From Mucilaginibacter flavus (GTDB lineage: Bacteria; Bacteroidota; Bacteroidia; Sphingobacteriales; Sphingobacteriaceae), in contig NZ_JAUFPS010000015.1 of NCBI RefSeq assembly GCF_030409315.1, positions 1 through 64,000 on the forward strand: a DNA stretch of 64,000 bases, given 5' to 3'. A program made the position numbers and the translations under genes. Shown piece after piece: positions 1 to 8,067 of the stretch. How positions within the stretch are numbered: position 1 is the first letter of the stretch; each line of letters opens with the position of its first letter. A model generated the notes under the pieces. That model had not been told where the DNA came from, did no database searches, and was given only the letters and a program-made list of their open reading frames with translations.

Positions 1-88
1 TTTTTTTTTCTTTTCTCCCTTTGACATGAAACAAAAGTAAGAAATAAAAAAATAAATTTAATTTTCAAACTGAGACACTACCAGAAAT

Positions 89-118
89 TTGCACAATAAC
101 ACTTTTAAGTTATATTTG
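89..118 (+). promoter_or_regulatory. Bacteroidota-type promoter of the DUF4290 gene
   Basis: A TTG at 89-91 is followed after exactly 19 bases by TATATTTG at 111-118. This matches the known Bacteroidota housekeeping promoter (TTTG at -33, TAnnTTTG at -7). Transcription would start near 125, leaving an untranslated leader of about 100 bases before the ATG at 225. Confidence 0.75.
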
Positions 119-224
119 CGTTACTACAGTAATAACAATTCAATTTTAGCCTCCTGGGCCCTCAACTACGCAGGGAAAAGATGCACGGCTAACTTAAAAC
201 TTTCTTAAAACATTTAATAATTGC

Positions 225-974
225 ATGGCATTAAATAACACGCCTGAATTTGACTATAATTCAACCAGGAATAAACTGATCCTGACAGAATATGGCCGCA
301 ATGTACAAAACATGGTTAAGTACATTATCGCGCTGCCTACTAAAGAAGAACGTAACCGTTACGCCCAGGTGGTGATAGACCTGATGGGCTTTTTAAATCC
401 GCACCTGCGCGATGTGGCCGATTTTAAGCACAAGCTTTGGGATCACCTGCACATCATATCTGATTACCAGATTGATGTTGACTCACCGTACCCAAAACCA
501 TCCCCAGAACAAATTCACCTGAAGCCCGCGCCTTTGCGTTACCCGCATCAGCGTATCAAATACAAGCACTATGGCAAAACCATTGAGCTGATGATTGAAA
601 AAGCGAAAAGCATTGAAGAGCCGGAACGTAAACGCCACATGGTGCAAGCCGTTGCCAACTTCATGAAAATGGCCTACGTACAGTGGAACAAAGATTCGGT
701 AGCTGACGAAAGCATTATTGCCGATTTGTACGCCCTATCTGGCGGCACCCTAAAACTGGACGAAAACGTGAACCTTAACCGTGTTGAGTTTAGGCCAAAC
801 AACCATCCGCAAAACAACAATAACAACAATCGCGGGCGTACCAACAATAACCAAAACAACAATAACCGTGGCGGTGGTGGTGGCGGTGCCCGTACCAACA
901 ATGGCGGCGGTCAGCGTAATAACAACAATAACCAAAACAACCGCAACCGTAACAATGGTGGCAAAAAATATTAG
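225..974 (+). CDS. DUF4290 domain-containing protein
   Basis: A 249-residue protein whose first 185 or so residues match my recollection of DUF4290, a family of unknown function found in Bacteroidota directly upstream of murA, as here. No signal peptide or membrane segment is visible, so it is probably cytoplasmic. The last 55-60 residues are a low-complexity tail rich in Asn, Gly and Arg, coded mainly by AAC/AAT and CGT/GGC codons, which looks disordered and could bind nucleic acid (inference only). A consensus promoter lies at 89-118 and a strong terminator at 1059-1096. The TAG stop lies inside the left arm of an octamer repeat. Confidence 0.85.
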   Translation: MALNNTPEFDYNSTRNKLILTEYGRNVQNMVKYIIALPTKEERNRYAQVVIDLMGFLNPHLRDVADFKHKLWDHLHIISDYQIDVDSPYPKPSPEQIHLKPAPLRYPHQRIKYKHYGKTIELMIEKAKSIEEPERKRHMVQAVANFMKMAYVQWNKDSVADESIIADLYALSGGTLKLDENVNLNRVEFRPNNHPQNNNNNNRGRTNNNQNNNNRGGGGGGARTNNGGGQRNNNNNQNNRNRNNGGKKY

Positions 975-1322
975 TTCACTTGTTCATTAGTTCATTGGTC
1001 TCGTCTGATGGATTAGGTGACAGGATGAATTGCTAAACTTGTTTAAAAATTTTAGCTGATAGCCCGGCTCTTTGTGATGAAGAGCCGGGCTATTTTCGTT
1101 TTAAAGACTTTTTAAAGGATGAGTTTGGTATAAGAAAGGTGCATTAAAAGATATGGAAAGATACTTCAAAAGGTGTTTGCAGGGAGCTGTCAAGTATATT
1201 AAAAGGCCTGTTTTAACACAAAAAACAAAGTTTAAGAAGTTTTAGGTCGATATTTTCAAATTTCAAAAAGCGACAAACTATAAAAGACCAATGAACTAAT
1301 GAACCACTGAACTAATGAACCA
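973..1322. repeat. Inverted octamer-repeat arms between DUF4290 gene and murA
   Basis: The left arm (973-1000) consists of degenerate octamers of the form GTTCATTA and overlaps the TAG stop codon of the DUF4290 gene. The right arm (1286-1322) is its reverse complement, with octamers like ATGAACTA. Nineteen bases (982-1000 against 1286-1304) are perfectly complementary, and nine more match with two mismatches. The arms enclose the terminator and about 190 bases with no gene that I can see. Confidence 0.85.
1059..1096 (+). terminator. Rho-independent terminator after the DUF4290 gene
   Basis: A perfect 13-bp stem (1059-1071 with 1081-1093), a 9-base loop and a T-rich tail. Confidence 0.9.
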
Positions 1323-1422
1323 AAGGTGAAAAAAAATTATAATCTTTGCCGGGAATTAAAACTCTTTTGGTGGAGTTGGAGTTCAACAATTTGAAACATT
1401 GATATATCAATTATAAGCACCT

Positions 1423-2730
1423 ATGACTAACGCATTTGTGATCAACGGCGGGAAACCGCTAAAAGGCGAAATCACTCCGCAGGGAGCAAAAAACGAGGCA
1501 CTACAGGTAATTTCGGCGGTATTGCTTACCGAAGAAAAAGTTACCATCAGCAATATACCCGATATTAAAGATGTTAACAAACTCATTGAACTACTGGGCG
1601 ATATGGGTGTTGTCACCGAAAAAGTGGCCGATGCTACTTACACGTTCATAGCCAAAGATATCGACCAGGATTTTTTCCAGTCGGAAGCCTTTAAATCAAA
1701 AGGTGGCGGCTTAAGGGGCTCTATCATGATTGTGGGGCCGTTGCTGGCCCGTTTCGGCAAGGCATCCATCCCAAAACCCGGCGGCGATAAAATAGGCCGT
1801 AGGAGGCTGGATACGCACTTTTTAGGCTTCGAGAAGCTGGGTGCCCAGTTCAATTACAATCCCGAGGACGGCTTTTTCAACGTAGATGCTTCCAACCTGC
1901 AGGGTACCTATATTTTGCTCGATGAAGCATCCGTAACCGGTACAGCCAACATTGTAATGACTGCCGTGCTATCAAAAGGAACCACCACCATTTACAACGC
2001 CGCCTGCGAGCCATATCTGCAACAGCTTTGTAAAATGCTTAACCGCATGGGTGCCAAAATCAGCGGTATAGGGTCAAACCTGCTTACTATTGAGGGGGTT
2101 ACCAAACTTGGCGGTACCGAGCATAGGATGCTGCCGGATATGATCGAGATTGGTTCATTCATCGGTCTTGCGGCGATGACTGGCTCCGAGATCACCATTA
2201 AAGATGTGCAGTACAAAGAACTGGGCATGATTCCCGATGTATTTAAACGCCTGGGCATCAAACTGGAGCTGCGTGGCGACGATATCTACATCCCTGCCCA
2301 GGACCATTACGAAATTGAGACGTTCATCGATGGCTCCATCATGACCATTGCCGATGCTCCATGGCCTGGCTTTACGCCCGATTTGTTAAGTATTGTGCTG
2401 GTAGTAGCCATACAGGCCAAAGGATCGGTGTTAATTCATCAGAAGATGTTTGAAAGCCGTTTATTCTTTGTAGATAAACTATTGGATATGGGCGCCCAAA
2501 TCATCCTGTGCGATCCGCACCGTGCTACCGTGATCGGCCTGGATAAACAGGTGCAGCTGCGCGGTATCAGCATGACTTCGCCGGATATCCGCGCGGGGGT
2601 TTCCCTGCTTATCGCCGCTTTATCAGCACAGGGCAAATCAACCATTTACAACATCGAACAAATTGAACGTGGTTATCAAAATATCGATACCCGCCTTAAA
2701 GCCTTAGGTGCAGATATAACCCGGATATAA
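1423..2730 (+). CDS. murA: UDP-N-acetylglucosamine 1-carboxyvinyltransferase (MurA), Asp-type active site
   Basis: Cytoplasmic enzyme of the first committed step of peptidoglycan synthesis: it transfers enolpyruvate from PEP to UDP-GlcNAc. The 435 residues are full length for the family. Visible family signatures are GAKNEAL near residue 21 (the Lys-Asn pair), VGPLLARFG near residue 106, and the late DAPWPGFTPD segment carrying the catalytic Asp. In the mobile loop the usual PGGC reads PGGD: codon 1786-1788 is GAT, giving Asp122 where E. coli has Cys115. The neighbouring Arg-Pro is also changed to Arg-Arg. Asp at this position is known in other bacteria to keep activity and block covalent attack by fosfomycin. 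It has its own leader after the right repeat arm. Confidence 0.95.
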   Translation: MTNAFVINGGKPLKGEITPQGAKNEALQVISAVLLTEEKVTISNIPDIKDVNKLIELLGDMGVVTEKVADATYTFIAKDIDQDFFQSEAFKSKGGGLRGSIMIVGPLLARFGKASIPKPGGDKIGRRRLDTHFLGFEKLGAQFNYNPEDGFFNVDASNLQGTYILLDEASVTGTANIVMTAVLSKGTTTIYNAACEPYLQQLCKMLNRMGAKISGIGSNLLTIEGVTKLGGTEHRMLPDMIEIGSFIGLAAMTGSEITIKDVQYKELGMIPDVFKRLGIKLELRGDDIYIPAQDHYEIETFIDGSIMTIADAPWPGFTPDLLSIVLVVAIQAKGSVLIHQKMFESRLFFVDKLLDMGAQIILCDPHRATVIGLDKQVQLRGISMTSPDIRAGVSLLIAALSAQGKSTIYNIEQIERGYQNIDTRLKALGADITRI

Positions 2731-2741
2731 GGCGTTATTGG

Positions 2742-2831
2742 AGGCGAAAGGCTAAAGGTAAAAGGCCAAAGGTAGCTTCAAAAGTTGCCATGCAAACCTT
2801 TTACCTTTCGCCTTTAACCTTTTACCTACCT
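2742..2831. repeat. Inverted AGG/CCT heptamer arms after murA
   Basis: Five heptamers of form AGGNNAA (2742-2776) are followed after 20 bases by five heptamers of form CCTTTNN (2797-2831). The two arms are largely complementary and could form a long hairpin between murA and the next gene. The phase is strictly 7 bases. The first heptamer starts 11 bases after the murA stop codon. Confidence 0.8.
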
Positions 2832-2861
2832 TTGGTTTTTAACCTCTCTTTACTATCTTTA
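2832..2861 (+). promoter_or_regulatory. Promoter of the GT39 gene
   Basis: TTG at 2832-2834 is spaced 19 bases from TATCTTTA at 2854-2861, one base off the TAnnTTTG consensus. The -33 box directly follows the right heptamer arm. Because the start site would be near 2868, a TTG codon at 2866 cannot be the translation start, which supports the ATG at 2914. Confidence 0.65.
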
Positions 2862-2913
2862 GCCCTTGGCATTAAGCTTTGGGCTTTTTGCTTTCAGCCT
2901 TAAGCTCCTGAAC

Positions 2914-4479
2914 ATGCCCTACAAAAACCGGAAGTCGACATACGTTTATTTCATACTGATTTTTGTATTGATCAAAATGGTAATCAACCTGTTTGCCATT
3001 GGTCATTTTGGGTTTCACCGCGATGAATTTCTGCACCTGGTATTAGCCGATCATATGGATTGGGGTTATAAGGAGGTACCTCCTTTTATAGCGCTTTTAG
3101 CTAAAATCACCATCACTTTATTCGGTAATTCGGTATTTGCGGCACGCATTTTCCCAACCATTTTTGCCGGACTCATCATTTGGTTTACCGGCCGAATCGT
3201 AGTTGAATTTGGCGGGCGCAGGTTTGCCATTACCCTGGCTTGCTTAACGCTTATCTTTTCGCCTGCCTTCGCTGCCAGCGATTACCTTTTTCAGCCCGTT
3301 GTGTTCGATCAGTTTTGGTGGGTGCTCACCGTTTGGCTGTTTATCAAATACCTCAACACAACCGATGTAAGGTACCTTTACTGGCTTGGTATGGCGGTAG
3401 GTTTCGGGATGCTCACCAAGTATACCATGCTGTTTTTTACCGTAGCGCTTATTATCGGTGTACTTATCAGCAAGCAGCGTAAGTTATTGTTCAACTGGCA
3501 TATATTAGGTGCTATGGCCCTTGCCATGGTTATATTTTTGCCCAATTTTATCTGGCAGGTAACGCACCATTTCCCGGTGATCACCCACATGGCAGCCTTG
3601 CGTAAAGAGCAGCTTGACTACATTACACCCGGTAATTTCATTAAACAGCAAATCACCGTGCATGGCGCGGCGCTGTTTGTTTGGCTAACAGGTTTTGCTT
3701 TTCTTATTTTCTCGTTCAGGCTGCGTAATTTTCAATTCCTGGCTATAGCTTATGTGCTTATCTTCCTGTTTTTATTGGAGATGGATGGTAAAAACTATTA
3801 CCTGTTTGGAGCATATCCCATGCTTTTTGCAGCCGGTGGTTTTGGCTTTGAAAGATGGCTTAAATCAAACGGCCTGGTTTTACGCACTTTAACGGTAACA
3901 CTTTTTACGCTGCCCAATATGCTACTATTGCCGCTGTTTTTGCCCATCCTACCGCTTGAGCAAACTATAGCGTGCTTTAAATACGCCACCCGACATATCA
4001 ATGCATTAAAATTTGCTGTAACCTGGGAAGATCAAAAAACGCACCCCACCACGCAGGACTATGCCGATATGCTCGGCTGGGACGAAATGGCCCAAAAAGT
4101 TGGCCAGGCGTACAACAGTCTCACACCCGAACAGCAAAAACAAACCATAGTTTACGCCGATAACTACGGCGAGGCAGGCGCGCTGCACCATTACCGCAAG
4201 CAATTTAACTACCCCGATGTAGCATCGCTAAACAGTAGTTTCACCCTTTGGGCACCAGATACCCTTGCCTGCAAATACATGATCTACGTTGATGACAGCA
4301 ATGGCGAAAACATCCGCCAGTTTGTGGCCGGCAACATGATAGGCTCCTATAAAAAGATAGGCGAAGTTGAATATTACCTGGCCCGAGAAAAAGGCACGGC
4401 TATTTATTTGTTAACCGATATTAAGTTTCCGTTGAAGGAAAGGTATAGGAAAGAGTTGATTAGAAAGAGGTTGGAGTAA
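2914..4479 (+). CDS. Membrane glycosyltransferase, family 39 / ArnT-like
   Basis: A 521-residue polytopic inner-membrane protein of the GT39/PMT-2 superfamily, which transfers sugars from polyprenyl-phosphate donors to lipid or protein acceptors on the periplasmic face. An N-terminal hydrophobic helix is followed by GFHRDE, the first-loop acidic motif typical of ArnT/PMT enzymes, and about ten further hydrophobic segments up to residue 360. The last 160 residues form a soluble periplasmic domain. Substrate cannot be told from sequence. The frame is open from a TTG at 2866, but the ATG at 2914 fits the promoter and gives a normal cytoplasmic N-terminus. It is probably monocistronic. Confidence 0.85.
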   Translation: MPYKNRKSTYVYFILIFVLIKMVINLFAIGHFGFHRDEFLHLVLADHMDWGYKEVPPFIALLAKITITLFGNSVFAARIFPTIFAGLIIWFTGRIVVEFGGRRFAITLACLTLIFSPAFAASDYLFQPVVFDQFWWVLTVWLFIKYLNTTDVRYLYWLGMAVGFGMLTKYTMLFFTVALIIGVLISKQRKLLFNWHILGAMALAMVIFLPNFIWQVTHHFPVITHMAALRKEQLDYITPGNFIKQQITVHGAALFVWLTGFAFLIFSFRLRNFQFLAIAYVLIFLFLLEMDGKNYYLFGAYPMLFAAGGFGFERWLKSNGLVLRTLTVTLFTLPNMLLLPLFLPILPLEQTIACFKYATRHINALKFAVTWEDQKTHPTTQDYADMLGWDEMAQKVGQAYNSLTPEQQKQTIVYADNYGEAGALHHYRKQFNYPDVASLNSSFTLWAPDTLACKYMIYVDDSNGENIRQFVAGNMIGSYKKIGEVEYYLAREKGTAIYLLTDIKFPLKERYRKELIRKRLE

Positions 4480-4609
4480 GAGAATCCCCCTCTAAATCTC
4501 GCCTAAAGGATGAATTTCTAACTTTTCGGCGGTAAAGAATAATGCAAAGACCACAAAATAACCCTTTTAGTGCTATCGTTTAGCTTGTAACTAAAACCTA
4601 TCGTATAAT

Positions 4610-5740
4610 ATGAACCGCATTTCTATAGGTGTTTTATCGATTACATTGTTTTTTTACTCCTGCAAACAGGGCAAATTACAATCTGCAAATGAAAAAAATA
4701 TACTTGGGGATTGGGTAAAAGTCAGAAATCCCGAATTAAAAAACAAAAACAGCATTGTTTCAGAGTTTCCTGATTTTGAAAGGGCCGGTTTTAGTTTTTT
4801 TACCAATGGTACTTGCAACAACAAAACGGGTTATTTAAAACGGACGGACAGCACAACCATCTACCTTGGTAATCATTCAAAGTATCGGATCTCTGCTGAT
4901 AGCTTATATATACTGAACCCGGACAATAGCAAATGGGAAAGTTATAAACTCCTCAAACTAACACCCGACACTTTGCAATTCTACCTTCGGGATAGGTTAG
5001 CAACTTTCAAACATTACAAGCTAAACACCTATAAATCTATCAATTTTGATAAGATAATCCTATCAACATCCGGCTGCTATGGCTCATGCCCTATTATGAG
5101 TATTATACTTAACAACGATGGCACTGTACTATTTAGAGGATTAGGACACACTGGAAAAAAAGGCGACTATGTTGGTAAAATAACTAAAGAGGAATTCCAA
5201 CAACTGCAAAATAACTTCTTTAAAACCAATATCGACTCATTAAAAAACTTCTACCGGGCTGGGTGGACGGATGATGAAACCATTAGTACGACATTTGTAA
5301 AAAACGGTAAAATATATAAAACGGTGGATGATTATGGGCGACAAGCGCCTTACCAATTTACATGGGCATATATACCATTGCGGTATCTATATCAGCATAT
5401 CAAATTAAAACCTAACCCTACACCAGTTTTCTTTGCACGTTTTAACGAGGTGAGAGGTTCAAGTTTTAGAAAAGATGGTAGTATGGCACCGCATACCGAG
5501 TCAGAAACTTTTCTATTATTTGATTATTTAAGAAATGGTAAACAGGTAAATTGCCAATTTAACAACCGCTTTAAATTACACATTGAATTAAGCAGTTTTC
5601 CCTATTATGATATTGATACGGATGGCCGCTACTACACATTTATCCAAAACGGCAAGCCCGTAACCATCGATATCGGCTTCAACTTTTACGATATAAATGC
5701 CAAAAACCGTGAGTGGAGAAAAATTACCGAATATGACTGA
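4610..5740 (+). CDS. DUF6438-type lipoprotein
   Basis: A 376-residue predicted lipoprotein with a short signal sequence ending in FYSC (Cys18 lipidated). Residues about 30-130 form a region of unknown fold. Residues about 144-250 contain the segment STSGCYGSCPIMS followed by a NDGTVLFRG strand, the pattern I associate with DUF6438, a domain common in Bacteroidota envelope proteins and of unknown function. The two close cysteines could form a disulfide. It lies tail to tail with the minus-strand lipoprotein gene, with only 5 bases between the stop codons. The 130 bases upstream show no clear promoter. Function unknown. Confidence 0.75.
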   Translation: MNRISIGVLSITLFFYSCKQGKLQSANEKNILGDWVKVRNPELKNKNSIVSEFPDFERAGFSFFTNGTCNNKTGYLKRTDSTTIYLGNHSKYRISADSLYILNPDNSKWESYKLLKLTPDTLQFYLRDRLATFKHYKLNTYKSINFDKIILSTSGCYGSCPIMSIILNNDGTVLFRGLGHTGKKGDYVGKITKEEFQQLQNNFFKTNIDSLKNFYRAGWTDDETISTTFVKNGKIYKTVDDYGRQAPYQFTWAYIPLRYLYQHIKLKPNPTPVFFARFNEVRGSSFRKDGSMAPHTESETFLLFDYLRNGKQVNCQFNNRFKLHIELSSFPYYDIDTDGRYYTFIQNGKPVTIDIGFNFYDINAKNREWRKITEYD

Positions 5741-5745
5741 TGAGG

Positions 5746-6129
5746 TTACTTATAGTGAATTAGTTTTATAACCTGCGCGTCCTTTGCAGATAAGATAATT
5801 AAAAAGCCGCCGCCATGAGATCCTTCTGGCAAAGTTCCGTTTAATACCCAATAACCGTCAATAAAATATACTTCATAAGGGCGTTCCTGCAAAATTTCTT
5901 GCTTCCCATAAACCTCAAACAATATTGGTTCGGCTATTGCTATTGCTGCCTCTTGGGTAGTGATTAGATTGCCGTAATTAAGTTTTCGGTTCTCCTTGTA
6001 AAGCAATGCGCCTTTAAGCTCATCTTTCGCTACCTGTAAACCTAATTTTTGATGTTTGGTGCAAGAGCAAAAACTCAAAAAAAAGCATATCATCATCAGG
6101 TTGTTTTTAAATATGCCTAATTTTTTCAT
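5746..6129 (-). CDS. NTF2-fold immunity-like lipoprotein (YbbC/YhhH type)
   Basis: A 127-residue predicted lipoprotein with a signal peptide ending FCSC. The mature part has the layout of the small NTF2-fold immunity family (Imm-NTF2, YbbC/YhhH): TTQEAAIAIAEPILFEVYGK, then PYEV, a W in YWVLNG, GGGFLIILS, and a C-terminal IKLIHYK. Family members often protect against polymorphic toxins, but no toxin gene is present here. The start codon overlaps the stop of the upstream gene in an ATGA arrangement, so the two were probably translated together. The family call is from memory of the motif pattern. Confidence 0.65.
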   Translation of the reverse strand: MKKLGIFKNNLMMICFFLSFCSCTKHQKLGLQVAKDELKGALLYKENRKLNYGNLITTQEAAIAIAEPILFEVYGKQEILQERPYEVYFIDGYWVLNGTLPEGSHGGGFLIILSAKDAQVIKLIHYK

Positions 6130-6449
6130 CGCTCTAATTCTATTTTTATTTCACCACCGGCCGGTACGGAGGCAGTAGCTATCTTATATGCTGGTTTAAA
6201 AGCTGATATATCCATATTGGGGCGTCCAAATAAACCACCGGAAATACCGGACAGTTCAAACTCACCAGTTGAATCGGTTTACATTTCACGCGCAAACCCG
6301 TTTTGCTTTTTTACTAAAACATTGGCGACGGGCTTCCCCGTTGCTTCATCAACAACATTACCTTTAACATGCTGTACACAATCACACGAAATAAAAAAGA
6401 GCCTCAATATGATTATAGTCGACAATTTAAACCACGCATTACTCTTCAT
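6126..6449 (-). pseudogene. Lipoprotein with carboxypeptidase-regulatory-like domain, broken by an in-frame TAA
   Basis: Reading the minus strand from the ATG at 6449 gives a signal sequence with a lipobox ending in ISC (Cys22), then a regulatory-domain start (VKGNVVDEATGKPVANVLV). A TAA codon at 6281-6279 (codon 57) follows, and the same frame continues through TDSTGEFELSG and a hydrophilic tail to a TGA at 6126 (108 codons in all). TDS-G-F normally follows such a start in CarboxypepD_reg/peptidase-associated domains, so the frame is conserved on both sides of the stop. Its TGA overlaps the ATG of the NTF2-like gene. The stop may be a recent nonsense mutation or a sequencing error. Confidence 0.75.
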
Positions 6450-6462
6450 ATTCAAATGTAAA

Positions 6463-6497
6463 TAAAAAAGGTGCCCTGCTCACGCAAAACACCTTCT
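6463..6497 (-). terminator. Terminator of the cystathionine beta-synthase-type gene
   Basis: Read on the minus strand, AAGGTG and CACCTT flank a hairpin of about 12 pairs (several G-T) with a GTGA loop and a following T run. It lies just past the heptamer array that follows the stop codon at 6538. Confidence 0.65.
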
Positions 6498-6503
6498 AAA
6501 AAT

Positions 6504-6538
6504 CTTGATACTTGATACTAACTACTTGCTACTTCTCC
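6504..6538. repeat. CTTGATA heptamer array next to a stop codon
   Basis: Five consecutive 7-base units with consensus CTTGATA, the first two identical and the others degenerate. The last unit touches the TAG stop codon of the minus-strand enzyme gene. A terminator follows. A related array is at 21794-21821. Confidence 0.8.
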
Positions 6539-7899
6539 TAAGCTGATATCGCATTTATAATATCATACTGTGTAATAATCTCAATTTTACCGTTTTCGTC
6601 TTCAACCAATACAGCTATGTTTTCTTTGTTGATCATGCCCGAAATCCTATCGATAGAGGTATTCAGATCCACAAACGGGAATGGCGCGGTACTGATGTTT
6701 TTTACCGGTTGCGATTTGATAGATGGGTTCTCTAAGAGCGAGTTCAAGATATCGCTTTCGGTGATTTTGCCTATTACCATACCTTTTTGCGTAACCGGAA
6801 TTTGCGAAATATTGAGCGATTTAATGGTGTTGATGGCTTCTAAAACCGTTTTTTCGCAATCAATGGTCACAATTTCCTGGGCCTCTTTTTTACTGATGAT
6901 ATCAAGTGCGGTGAGTTTACCATCTTTCAGGAAACCACGATCGCGCAGCCAGTCGTCGTTATACATTTTGCCCAGGTAACGGGTACCGTGATCGGGGAAG
7001 ATCACTACCACCACGTCGCCTTCTTTAAACATATCCTTCATTTGCACTACGCCGGCCACTGCCGATCCGGTTGAGTTACCGGCAAAAATCCCTTCTCTGC
7101 GGGCAATTTCGCGGGTCATTAGCGCCGCATCCTTATCGGTTACCTTTTCAAAGTGATCTATCAGGCTAAAATCAACGTTTTGCGGTAAAAAATCTTCACC
7201 AATACCTTCTGTGATATAGGGATAAATTTCGTTTTTATCAAAATCGCCGGTTTCCTTATACTTTTTAAATACCGAACCATAGGTATCAATTCCCAAAACC
7301 TTAATGTTAGGATTCATCTCTTTAAGGTAACGTGCCGTGCCTGATATGGTACCGCCTGTACCTACACCAGCGACCAGGTGAGTTACTTTCCCTTCAGTCT
7401 GCGCCCAAATTTCGGGACCGGTTTGCTCATAATGCGCCTGGGAGTTACTTAGGTTATCATACTGGTTGGGTTTCCACGAATTAGGCACCTCACGCTCCAA
7501 ACGCGACGAAACGGAATAGTACGACCGTGGATCTTCAGGCTCTACATTGGTAGGGCAAACAATTACCTCGGCGCCAAAGGCACGCAGGGCGTCAAATTTC
7601 TCTTTTGATTGCTTATCGGTACTGGTAAAAATACATTTGTAGCCTTTGATAACAGCGGCGATGGCCAGGCCCATACCGGTATTACCCGATGTACCTTCAA
7701 TGATGGTACCGCCGGGTTTAAGCTTACCGCTCTTTTCGGCATCCTCAATCATTTTAAGGGCCATACGGTCCTTTATGGAATTACCGGGATTGGTTGTTTC
7801 AATTTTAGCCAAAACGGTGGCAGGAATGTCCTTTGTTACCTTATTCAGCTTTACCAGGGGCGTATCGCCAATGGTTTCCAATATATTGTTATACCACAT
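6538..7899 (-). CDS. PLP-dependent cystathionine beta-synthase / cysteine synthase family enzyme with CBS domains
   Basis: A 453-residue cytoplasmic fold-type II PLP enzyme. Near the N-terminus, ETIGDTPLVKLN leads into NPGNSIKDR, where Lys43 is the expected Schiff-base lysine. EGTSGNTG near residue 70 is the substrate loop and GVGTGGTISG near residue 178 the phosphate-binding loop. Residues about 335-453 form two CBS repeats (a Bateman module), typical of cystathionine beta-synthases and probably a ligand sensor. It would condense serine or O-acetylserine with homocysteine or sulfide; the exact substrate is not clear from sequence. The frame opens at a TTG at 7947, but MWYNNILETIG at 7899 is the usual family start. 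Confidence 0.85.
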   Translation of the reverse strand: MWYNNILETIGDTPLVKLNKVTKDIPATVLAKIETTNPGNSIKDRMALKMIEDAEKSGKLKPGGTIIEGTSGNTGMGLAIAAVIKGYKCIFTSTDKQSKEKFDALRAFGAEVIVCPTNVEPEDPRSYYSVSSRLEREVPNSWKPNQYDNLSNSQAHYEQTGPEIWAQTEGKVTHLVAGVGTGGTISGTARYLKEMNPNIKVLGIDTYGSVFKKYKETGDFDKNEIYPYITEGIGEDFLPQNVDFSLIDHFEKVTDKDAALMTREIARREGIFAGNSTGSAVAGVVQMKDMFKEGDVVVVIFPDHGTRYLGKMYNDDWLRDRGFLKDGKLTALDIISKKEAQEIVTIDCEKTVLEAINTIKSLNISQIPVTQKGMVIGKITESDILNSLLENPSIKSQPVKNISTAPFPFVDLNTSIDRISGMINKENIAVLVEDENGKIEIITQYDIINAISA

Positions 7900-8067
7900 A
7901 AATTTAAATTCTACTAATCCGGTATACTTAGCGGGATTATTGTCCAAAAATAGTTTTTATAAACTGATATTTCTTTATGGAAAGTTAAATAGATGTGCAT
8001 CATATAAGCAAAACATCATTAAAATTTATATTTAAACCGAGGCTTAACAGCTACAATTTACCTACAT

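Noticed and set aside
6279..6281. Recoding of the in-frame TAA as an amino acid
   Set aside because: TAA is not a known selenocysteine or pyrrolysine codon and no recoding structure is visible; a nonsense change is simpler.
6217..6465. 82-residue plus-strand open frame
   Set aside because: It is antisense to the broken lipoprotein gene, whose minus-strand reading has a lipobox and a recognisable domain.
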